Origin: an uncultured Flammeovirgaceae bacterium
Lineage (GTDB): Bacteria > Bacteroidota > Bacteroidia > Cytophagales > Cyclobacteriaceae
Assembly: GCA_946480685.1 (NCBI GenBank)
Contig: CAMLLI010000228.1
Span: forward strand, 1-6,897
Direction: 5' to 3'
DNA length: 6,897 nucleotides
Shown in pieces: positions 1-6,707 of the stretch. Positions within the stretch are counted from its first letter, which is position 1; every line of letters starts with the position of its first letter. The notes below the pieces were generated by a model, which worked only from the letters and a program-made list of their open reading frames with translations, was not told where the DNA came from and did no database searches. The position numbers were made by a program, and so were the translations under genes.

Positions 1-663
1 ATTGTAGGACATGACGGCAAGATTCAAATGGTAAATGAGCAAACTGAAAAACTGTTTCTATACAAACGGACGGAGCTTGTTGGCAACATGGTTGAGATAT
101 TGATTCCGCAACGGTATACACGTAATCATCCCGGGCATCGCAAGGGTTTCTTCAGCGACCCGCGCGTACGGGGTATGGGTGTAGACCTGGAGTTGTATGG
201 CAAACGAAAAGATGATACTGAATTTCCGGTAGAGATAAGCCTGAGTCCACTTGAAACGGAAGCCGGTATAGTGGCACTCGCTGCGATACGCGACATCTCG
301 CTTCGTAAAAAATCCGAAGAGAAATTCAAAGCACTGCTCGAGTCTGCCCCGGATGCCATGGTAATTGTAGGACAGGACGGAAATATACAGATGGTAAATG
401 CGCAGGTACGAAATATATTTCAATTTGAACGCAACGAGATTTTAGGACAACCTATTGAGATTCTTATACCCGAACGTTTCCACCACGCACATCCGCATCA
501 CCGGCAAGGGTTCTTCAGCGATCCGCGAATGCGCGGCATGGGTATAGGCCTGGAGTTGTTTGGCAAGCGGAAAGACGGCTCCGAGTTTCCCGTGGAAATC
601 AGTTTAAGTCCGCTGGAGACTGAAGACGGTACACTTGCATTGGCAGCTATACGCGATATCACG
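1..663 (+). repeat. Tandem in-frame duplication of a PAS domain (363-bp period)
   Basis: Bases 1-300 align without gaps to 364-663, an offset of exactly 121 codons. The copies are about two-thirds identical at protein level by eye; identity is highest around GFFSDPR, RGMG and EFPVEISLSPLETE, lower in the first third. Both begin ATTGTAGGACA (1 and 364) and end in CGCGA(C/T)ATC(T/A)CG (289 and 652). The first copy is truncated by the window edge, so further copies may lie upstream. Confidence 0.9.
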
Positions 664-1401
664 GAACGCAAAAAAGCTGAAAACAAAATTCAGCAACTCA
701 ATCGTGAACTCGAAGAACACATTGTTGAGCTGGAATCATTTTCATATTCTGTGTCGCATGACCTGCGGGCACCGTTGCGTGCCATTGACGGCTTTATTGC
801 CATGTTCATGGACAAGTTCCAGGACACCGTTGATCCGGAGGGCAAACGACTATTGGACAACATCCGCAGAAATGTTACCAAGATGAGCAACCTCATCAAC
901 GATCTGCTCATGCTGTCGCGCATTGGTGCAAAAGATATAGATCGTACGTTTATTGATATGAAAACTTTAGTAAATTCAGTGCTGGATGAATTCAAGGGTA
1001 CGCATAGTCATGCAACGATACGGGTAGGCGAACTGCATCCCACATTCGGAGATATAGCATTGATGAGACAAGTGTTTCTGAACCTGGTCTCCAATGCCTT
1101 TAAATACTCTTCTAAAAAAGAACAGCCGCATATCGAGATCGGATCGATTGAAAAGAAGGGAGAAATTCAATATTACGTCAAGGACAATGGTGTTGGTTTT
1201 GATATGGAATACTATAACAAGTTGTTTGGTGTATTTCAACGACTTCACAGTCCGCAGGATTACAACGGTACGGGTGTGGGTCTTGCCATCGTAAAGCGCG
1301 TTATAACACGGCATGGTGGCCAGGTGTGGGCGGAAGGTGAAGAAGGTATAGGCGCTACTTTTTATTTTTCATTAAATACAACAACCCATGGAGCAAGCTG
1401 A
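1..1401 (+). CDS. PAS-PAS sensor histidine kinase, 5' partial
   Basis: The frame is open to the left edge, so the true start lies upstream; 466 residues are visible (numbered from base 1). Order: PAS-A (about 1-100, N-terminus cut), linker, PAS-B (about 108-222), coiled linker, HisKA (about 240-306) and HATPase_c (about 340-458). The H-box SHDLRAP carries phosphoacceptor His253; N-box Asn365 (SNAFKY), G1 Asp395 (DNGVGF), F-box FGVFQRLHS and G2 GTGVGL (423-428) are intact, so an active autokinase is predicted. The FQRLHS...GTGVGLAIVKR signature resembles phytochrome-type kinases. No membrane segment is seen in the visible part, so sensing is probably cytoplasmic. The PAS domains belong to a subtype with HPxHR and EFPVEISLSPLE motifs and have a His/Met pair reminiscent of heme PAS domains. 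The stop overlaps the downstream receiver gene by 14 bp, which suggests that receiver is its phosphotransfer partner. Family assignment is firm; the signal is unknown. Confidence 0.96.
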   Translation: MVGHDGKIQMVNEQTEKLFLYKRTELVGNMVEILIPQRYTRNHPGHRKGFFSDPRVRGMGVDLELYGKRKDDTEFPVEISLSPLETEAGIVALAAIRDISLRKKSEEKFKALLESAPDAMVIVGQDGNIQMVNAQVRNIFQFERNEILGQPIEILIPERFHHAHPHHRQGFFSDPRMRGMGIGLELFGKRKDGSEFPVEISLSPLETEDGTLALAAIRDITERKKAENKIQQLNRELEEHIVELESFSYSVSHDLRAPLRAIDGFIAMFMDKFQDTVDPEGKRLLDNIRRNVTKMSNLINDLLMLSRIGAKDIDRTFIDMKTLVNSVLDEFKGTHSHATIRVGELHPTFGDIALMRQVFLNLVSNAFKYSSKKEQPHIEIGSIEKKGEIQYYVKDNGVGFDMEYYNKLFGVFQRLHSPQDYNGTGVGLAIVKRVITRHGGQVWAEGEEGIGATFYFSLNTTTHGAS

Positions 1402-1840
1402 TCGTGTAGAAGTATTATTGGTAGAAGACAACCCGGATGATGCCGAACTTACCATGCATGCGCTCCGGCTTGGCGACAGTAAAATAAATCTGTTGCACCT
1501 GAACGATGGTGCCGAAGCTCTCAATTTTGTGTTTGCCAAAAAGAGTTTTGAAAACAAGCGTATCCAGAATGACCTGAAGCTTGTGCTGCTCGATCTGAAG
1601 CTGCCGAAGATTGATGGCCTGGAAATACTGAAGCGAATTCGTGAAGATGAACGAACGCGTACCCTGCCCGTTGTAATACTTACATCATCGCGCGAAAAAA
1701 GAGATATAGCTACCGCCTATAGCCTGGGCGTGAACAGCTATGTTGTAAAGCCGGTGGAGTTTGAATTTTATGTGCACGTTGTCAAAACACTTACACTATA
1801 CTGGAATACTATAAATGAAAAGCCTATAGGACAGCTTTAG
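1388..1840 (+). CDS. Single-domain response regulator, Rcp1/CheY-like receiver
   Basis: A stand-alone receiver of 150 aa, the usual length for Rcp1-type regulators that accept phosphate from phytochrome-like kinases. The acidic pair is Glu13/Asp14 (LVEDNPDDAE), the phosphoacceptor is Asp69 (LLDLKLP), the switch residue is Thr99 (LTSS) and the conserved lysine is Lys121 (KP), so all functional positions are present. There is no output domain after the receiver, only a short tail; it should act by protein contact or pass phosphate onward. The ATG lies inside the end of the upstream kinase gene (14-bp overlap, different frame) and puts MEQADRVE directly before the first beta strand; the upstream sequence is AT-rich with no Shine-Dalgarno. 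The downstream gene starts 1 bp after its TAG. Cognate pairing with the upstream kinase is inferred from order and family habit. Confidence 0.95.
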   Translation: MEQADRVEVLLVEDNPDDAELTMHALRLGDSKINLLHLNDGAEALNFVFAKKSFENKRIQNDLKLVLLDLKLPKIDGLEILKRIREDERTRTLPVVILTSSREKRDIATAYSLGVNSYVVKPVEFEFYVHVVKTLTLYWNTINEKPIGQL

Positions 1841-1841
1841 C

Positions 1842-3743
1842 ATGGACACAACCGAAAGCCCCCATCCGGAGATTGTTCTTGTTGAACAAAACGATCATGA
1901 TTCGGAGATGATCCAGGATCTGCTGGTGCGCAACAGCATCTATAACAATACTGTGCGCCTTCGGAATGGTGACGAATTGCTGGACATGCTGTTTGCACGC
2001 GGGGCCTATATACATGCTCCGCTTAAACATTTACCGAAAGTAATTCTGATGGATGTAAATCTTCCTACCACGAGCGGACTGGAAGTACTCCGGCAACTGC
2101 GCAACAATAAATCTACGCGCAACATCCCGGTAATGGTTTTCACCTCTGAAGAAAACGATAACGAGGTATTTGAAAAATACAAGCTGGGTGTTACAGCCTA
2201 TATTCATAAGAAACTGGATTTTGAAAAATTCGAGGAAGCACTTCTCCAGGTACAGCTATACCTGAAAACGTATCGCATCTTAATACTGGAAGATAATCCG
2301 GATGATGCCGAGTTGCTGCTATACGAGATCGCTTCATTCAACATCCAGCTTGTTTCCAAAATTGCCAGCAATAAGGAAGAGTATATTGCCGCTGTCGAAA
2401 ATTTTGATCCGGATGTTGTCATCGCTGATTTTAATATACCGCCTAACTTCGATGCCATACAGGCTATACGGATACTGCGCAAGAAAAATCCGCACGTTCC
2501 TTTTATACTTATTTCCGGAGGACTGACCGAAGAATTTGCAGCCGGTTGCCTGAGCGAAGGTATAGATGATTATCTGCTGAAATCAAACTTGAAGCGCTTC
2601 CCGATAAGCCTCACCAACATGGTGCGGAAAAAGAAAGCGGAAGACGAAAAAGAGCTTGCACTGCAACTGCTGCGCGAAAGTGAAGAGCGCTATCGCAAGA
2701 TCATTGAAACCGCCCAGGAAGGTATATGGGTACTCAACGCGCACAACCAGACTATATTTGTAAACAGGCGTCTTGCTGAAATGCTCGAGTATTCCGAAAA
2801 GGAAATGATCACCCGATCGTTCTTCAGCTTTATGGATCACGATGACCGCGCCCGCTCCATCGAACATTTTAAAAAACTGGGCAAGGGAAAAAAGATATCG
2901 CTTGAAATTAAACTAAACTCCAAGACCGGCAAAAAAGTATGGACTTCAATATCCGGCAATCCGCTCTATGATAAGGACAGTAATTATACCGGTGCGTTTG
3001 GAATGATAACCGATATCACTGCGCTCAAGACGGTGCAGTTTAACCTGGAGTCGAAGATTACCGAACTGAATGCGTTTCTATACCACACCTCACATGTGTT
3101 GCGGGGACCTGTATCTTCTGCACGCGGGTTGATCAATGTACTGAAGATGATTTCGCAGGATACCGAAGAGCAGGACTTCCTCAAAATGCTTGACGATTGT
3201 AATGTAGATATGATCACGATTCTCGAAGAACTCACGCGCATATCTACGCTATACTACAATCCGATCATCAACGACAAAATTAATTTTGAAGAGATTGCCC
3301 TGGAAGCATTTCAGGATCTGCAACATTTACCCAACAGCGAACGCACTACGCTTTCGGTACAGCAAGACAAGGATATAGTTTTTCACAGTGATCCGTTTAT
3401 CATCAAACCTATATTTTATTGTCTCATTAAAAATTCGATGACCTATACGGATGATACGCGTGAATGTGCGATCAACATTTCGGTGACGCGCGAGAATAAC
3501 CGTACCCGACTGGAAGTATCAGACAATGGCGATGGTATACCACCGGAGTTTTTACCACGCGTATTTGATATGTTCTACCGGGCGCACAAAAAAGCAAGAG
3601 GCCCAGGACTGGGCCTCTATATCGTTAAACATATTGTTGACAAACTAAATGGAACGGTAGGTATATCAAGTCAAAAAGACTCAGGCACTACGGTGATTAT
3701 TTTACTGCCGTCTACCACCGTCACCGCTGCTACAACGGTATAG
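1842..3743 (+). CDS. REC-REC-PAS histidine kinase (receiver-input kinase)
   Basis: This 633-aa soluble protein has two N-terminal receivers feeding a PAS and a kinase core. REC1 (about 10-140) resembles the preceding stand-alone receiver but is degenerate: the acidic pair is Glu15/Gln16 (VEQN) and the usual Lys-Pro is Lys123-Lys124, though Asp71 and Thr101 remain. REC2 (about 144-262) is fuller: Glu150/Asp151, Asp196 (IADFNIP), Ser225 and Lys247. PAS spans about 281-396. The HisKA-like helix has SHVLRGP with His418 followed by Val419 instead of Asp/Glu. The HATPase has Asn531 (KNSMTY, where NAxKF/Y is usual), G1 DNGDGI (561-566), F-box FDMFYRA and G2 GPGLGL (587-592). The tail is Thr/Val-rich. 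Start: ATG one base after the upstream stop, with a weak AGGAC nine bases before it, suggesting translational coupling. Kinase activity is likely but not certain; receiver control of the kinase is inference. Confidence 0.93.
   Translation: MDTTESPHPEIVLVEQNDHDSEMIQDLLVRNSIYNNTVRLRNGDELLDMLFARGAYIHAPLKHLPKVILMDVNLPTTSGLEVLRQLRNNKSTRNIPVMVFTSEENDNEVFEKYKLGVTAYIHKKLDFEKFEEALLQVQLYLKTYRILILEDNPDDAELLLYEIASFNIQLVSKIASNKEEYIAAVENFDPDVVIADFNIPPNFDAIQAIRILRKKNPHVPFILISGGLTEEFAAGCLSEGIDDYLLKSNLKRFPISLTNMVRKKKAEDEKELALQLLRESEERYRKIIETAQEGIWVLNAHNQTIFVNRRLAEMLEYSEKEMITRSFFSFMDHDDRARSIEHFKKLGKGKKISLEIKLNSKTGKKVWTSISGNPLYDKDSNYTGAFGMITDITALKTVQFNLESKITELNAFLYHTSHVLRGPVSSARGLINVLKMISQDTEEQDFLKMLDDCNVDMITILEELTRISTLYYNPIINDKINFEEIALEAFQDLQHLPNSERTTLSVQQDKDIVFHSDPFIIKPIFYCLIKNSMTYTDDTRECAINISVTRENNRTRLEVSDNGDGIPPEFLPRVFDMFYRAHKKARGPGLGLYIVKHIVDKLNGTVGISSQKDSGTTVIILLPSTTVTAATTV
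3597..3618. repeat. Perfect 10-bp inverted repeat inside the G2-box codons
   Basis: AGAGGCCCAG and CTGGGCCTCT are exact reverse complements separated by GA. The hairpin lies in the codons for the ATP-lid glycines (ARGPGLGL) of the receiver-input kinase, about 125 bp before its stop. No T-run follows on either strand, so it is not a canonical terminator. It may simply reflect Gly, Pro and Leu codons. Confidence 0.6.
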
Positions 3744-3762
3744 CTACAGCTCACCCCCAATA
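3744..3762. other. 19-bp convergent intergenic gap without a visible terminator
   Basis: This is the whole space between the TAG of the + strand kinase gene (3741-3743) and the TGA of the - strand hybrid kinase gene (3763-3765 on the + strand). It contains no stem followed by a T-run on either strand. Any termination must occur inside the facing gene, by Rho, or after transcripts overlap. Confidence 0.8.
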
Positions 3763-6678
3763 TCAGGCGCTCTGCTGCCAGAGTGTAAATTTAGCTACCT
3801 TCAGACGAAGCTCTTCAGGATCAAACGGTTTACTGATAAAGTCATTCATTCCATTTTCCATAACCTTATCACGCATGCCGCTCATGGCAGCAGCCGTTAA
3901 GGCAATTATAGGTATCTCTTTAAAATACGGATCGTCTAAAGCGCGTATCTTGCGCGAAGCTTCGTAGCCATCCATACCCGGCATCTGCAAATCCATGAAC
4001 ACCATGTTATAGGATTTGCGTGTCACCATGGTGAGTGCTTCAAAGCCATCGTTCGCTATATCTACCGACACACCCCACTGCTGCAAAAAATTAAGAGCAA
4101 CAATCTGGTTGATACGATTATCTTCAACCAGCAACACGTTGATCGTTTCATCATCACCAAATTTACCCGGTGCAGCGCTGGCTTCTGAGACCTGCACATC
4201 TTTACCTTTATCCATGGTTAACACAAACGAAAAGGTGGAGCCATACCCGGGAACACTTTCAAGATCAATCTTGCTTCCCATCAGGTGCAGTAATCCTTTC
4301 GTAATGGTAAGTCCTAAACCGGTGCCGCCGAACCTGCGGGTAATATCGTTATCAGCCTGTGTAAAGTGTTCAAATATAGTTTCAAGCTTGTCTGCTTCTA
4401 TACCTATACCTGTATCTTTTACAGAGAACTGCACTTTATATTTACCCTTCTCTTCGCCCAGCGATTTCAACGATAACTCAACATAACCGCGCTCGGTAAA
4501 TTTAATAGCGTTGCTCAGCAGGTTGGTAACGATCTGCGAAATACGAACGGTATCACCTTTTAAAAATTCAGGTAACTTCGAATCATACTTCAGGTATAAC
4601 GATATATTTTTCTCCTGTGCCCGCGGCTCCAGCATCTGGCGGGTATCCGAAAGAAGCTTCTTCAGGTTTATATCAATGGATTCAAGAACCAGTTTACCGG
4701 CTTCAATCTTGCTGAAGTCCAGTATATCGTTGATGATGGTTAACAGGTTATGGCCTGAGAACTTCAACAGGTTGAGTCGCTCACGCTGATCTTCGCGCGG
4801 ATCGTTTTGCAAAAGTAAATTGGTGAGTCCGACAATAGCGTTCATCGGAGTACGTATCTCGTGACTCATCATCGACAGGAACAAACTCTTTGCACGGGTT
4901 GCTTCTTCTGCTTTTTCCTTTGCAATTTGAAGCGAAGCCTCAAACTCTTTTCGTTTCGATATATCACGCGAAGAACTCTGAAAGCCCGTCATATTCCCGT
5001 TGTCATCGTAAAACGGATGCGCGTTAGATTCCAGCCATACATACGTGCCGTCTTTTCTGCGCATGCGATATTCCAGCGTAGCAGAGTTTCCGGTAAATAC
5101 AACAGACTGCAAGGTCTCTTTCACGTGTGTCTCATCGTCCGGGTGTATATTATCATACGGAGAACTTCCCACCAGTTCTTCCGAAGTATATCCCAGTATA
5201 TCTTTTACTGAAGGTGATATAAATGTACGCGTTGCAGACTCATCAATCCTGTAGAGCGCAATCATATCGCGGGTATTGCTCGAGAGCAGACGATATAACT
5301 CTTCGCTGTCGTGCAGCTTCTGAAACATTTGTTTGCGCTCGGTTATATCGTGCGTGGTACCTATATATCCAGTCAGCGTACCGGTATCATCCAGCATTGG
5401 TAACCCTTCGCTGATCACCCAGCGTACACCGCGTGTCTCATTCACGAATCGGAGTTCGATTTTGAAACTTTGCTTCTCCACAAGAGCCTGTTGCAACGTA
5501 GCGATTGCACGCTCAACATCGTCCGGGTACACGGCCTTTATCCAGCCTTCCCGCAACATCTCTTCTTCCGGCATACCGGTGATCTCGCTGATACGCTTAT
5601 TCACATAGGTACATGTACCGGTTGCATCAGTTTGAAAAATTCCAACCGGTGCATTTTCAGCCAGCGCACGAAAACGATTTTCGCTTTCCATTCGCTTCAG
5701 CTCAATATTTTTCAGCGTTGTTATATCGCGCGATATAACACTTACTTTAACAACTTTGTAGTCGTCCGTAAACTGCATGTTTACATTCTGACCGATCCAG
5801 ATTCCTTCTCCGCTTTTGCTAAGCATTATAAATTCCAGGTAAGTATTGCGCTTACCGGATTTACGTTGCTCCTTGTAAAAATTGAGAATGCGCTCGCGGT
5901 GATCGGGATATACCAGTTGCCAGTATTGCATGGCAAACAACTCTTCGCGTGTATACCCGGAAACTCGTTCCATCACCGGGTTTACAAATGAAAAGTATCC
6001 TTCCGGGTTAAGTTCATAGATAAGATCGGTAGCATTCTCTACCATCTCTCTATATTGACGTTCGCGTATTTCGAGCTGGTCTTGGAGTGTCTTAATATGA
6101 TCGAGATTACCGCGGCTCTCCCGGTTGAGTATCGCCAGTTTCATGTTGGATTCTTCCAACGTGTGGGCACGCTCATCCATCTGACATGCCATATATTTCA
6201 GCTCAATCTGTTTGATGACGTTGCGTGCGAGTGTACGCAGACTGAGACATTGAAAGTCGGTGAGGTGGCGGGGCTTCCGATCCATAATACATAACGTACC
6301 GAGCGTATAGCCATCCGTTGTAATCAGCGGCATGCCGGCATAGAACCGAATTCCCATAGAGCCTGTAACGAGTGGGCTGCCGGCAAATCGTTCATCCGCC
6401 AGTGCATTCGGTACAATCATTAAATCATTCTGTACTATAGCATGCGCACAAAAGGAATGCTCGCGCGGAGTTTCAGGTATATCAATTCCAACTTTCGCTT
6501 TGAACCATTGTCTGCGTTCATCAACCAAACTGATCAGTGCGATAGGAGCATCACAGATCGTGGCGATCAGACGAACTATATCATCGAGATCTTTCTCATC
6601 ATTTGTATCCAGTATCTCGAATTTACGAAGTGTCTCTAAACGGCTGTCTTCAGATGCTGTGGGCAGAAAGCAGTTCAT
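3763..6678 (-). CDS. GAF-PAS-PAS-PAS hybrid histidine kinase with C-terminal receiver
   Basis: This 971-aa soluble hybrid kinase has, in order, GAF (about 28-165, with the SFCAHAI and GTLCIMD signatures of GAF domains at kinase N-termini), a coiled coil (about 166-207), three PAS domains (about 208-325, 335-450 and 460-580), HisKA (about 596-662), HATPase_c (about 705-822) and REC (about 846-965). Catalytic residues are complete: His606 in SHEIRTP, Asn723 in SNAIKF, G1 Asp755 (DTGIGI), G2 GGTGLGL (784-790), and receiver Glu852/Asp853, Asp896 (FMDLQMP), Thr928 and Lys950. There is no C-terminal HPt, membrane segment or output domain. The start is supported by the usual family opening (SRLETLRKFEILDT shortly after Met1). 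The gene follows the HPt gene by 29 bp on the same strand, so the relay His606 -> Asp896 -> HPt is expected. The PAS domains show no LOV flavin cysteine motif; ligands are unknown. Confidence 0.96.
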   Translation of the reverse strand: MNCFLPTASEDSRLETLRKFEILDTNDEKDLDDIVRLIATICDAPIALISLVDERRQWFKAKVGIDIPETPREHSFCAHAIVQNDLMIVPNALADERFAGSPLVTGSMGIRFYAGMPLITTDGYTLGTLCIMDRKPRHLTDFQCLSLRTLARNVIKQIELKYMACQMDERAHTLEESNMKLAILNRESRGNLDHIKTLQDQLEIRERQYREMVENATDLIYELNPEGYFSFVNPVMERVSGYTREELFAMQYWQLVYPDHRERILNFYKEQRKSGKRNTYLEFIMLSKSGEGIWIGQNVNMQFTDDYKVVKVSVISRDITTLKNIELKRMESENRFRALAENAPVGIFQTDATGTCTYVNKRISEITGMPEEEMLREGWIKAVYPDDVERAIATLQQALVEKQSFKIELRFVNETRGVRWVISEGLPMLDDTGTLTGYIGTTHDITERKQMFQKLHDSEELYRLLSSNTRDMIALYRIDESATRTFISPSVKDILGYTSEELVGSSPYDNIHPDDETHVKETLQSVVFTGNSATLEYRMRRKDGTYVWLESNAHPFYDDNGNMTGFQSSSRDISKRKEFEASLQIAKEKAEEATRAKSLFLSMMSHEIRTPMNAIVGLTNLLLQNDPREDQRERLNLLKFSGHNLLTIINDILDFSKIEAGKLVLESIDINLKKLLSDTRQMLEPRAQEKNISLYLKYDSKLPEFLKGDTVRISQIVTNLLSNAIKFTERGYVELSLKSLGEEKGKYKVQFSVKDTGIGIEADKLETIFEHFTQADNDITRRFGGTGLGLTITKGLLHLMGSKIDLESVPGYGSTFSFVLTMDKGKDVQVSEASAAPGKFGDDETINVLLVEDNRINQIVALNFLQQWGVSVDIANDGFEALTMVTRKSYNMVFMDLQMPGMDGYEASRKIRALDDPYFKEIPIIALTAAAMSGMRDKVMENGMNDFISKPFDPEELRLKVAKFTLWQQSA

Positions 6679-6707
6679 TGGGGGGGCTGTTATAGAGAGA
6701 GTCTCGA
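6679..6707 (-). other. 29-bp spacer between HPt and hybrid kinase genes, with a C7 tract at the start codon
   Basis: On the coding strand the spacer is pyrimidine-rich and ends in seven C residues and one A immediately before the ATG (G7 at 6680-6686 on the + strand). No Shine-Dalgarno sequence, promoter or terminator is visible. The short distance and shared strand argue for co-transcription with the upstream HPt gene. Confidence 0.7.

Noticed and set aside
58..423. 121-codon open frame on the - strand
   Set aside because: Antisense to the duplicated PAS domains; composition and lack of motifs mark it as a shadow.
1388..1401. Genes 1 and 2 as one hybrid kinase (HK-REC) split by a frameshift
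   Set aside because: The receiver has its own ATG, a normal stand-alone length, intact active-site residues and the usual position after a phytochrome-type kinase. A short overlap is typical of coupled genes.
2753..2760. TATATTTG, matching a Bacteroidota -7 promoter element (TAnnTTTG)
   Set aside because: It lies deep inside the PAS coding region of gene 3, with no gene starting downstream; it is explained by Thr-Ile-Phe codons.
3770..3783. CTCTG-CTGC-CAGAG hairpin as a terminator at the convergent junction
   Set aside because: Only a 5-bp stem, no T-run on either strand, and it lies inside the final codons of the hybrid kinase gene.
4016..4486. 156-codon open frame on the + strand
   Set aside because: It lies antisense to the receiver and ATPase region of the hybrid kinase, and its translation shows no domain pattern; a shadow frame.
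5470..5991. 173-codon open frame on the + strand
   Set aside because: Antisense to the PAS region of the hybrid kinase with no recognisable family features; the opposite frame has clear conserved domains.
6180..6600. GAF domain of the hybrid kinase as a bilin-binding phytochrome domain
   Set aside because: The domain has the generic SFCAHAI / GTLCIMD signature of N-terminal kinase GAF domains, with no associated PHY domain or recognisable bilin-attachment motif.
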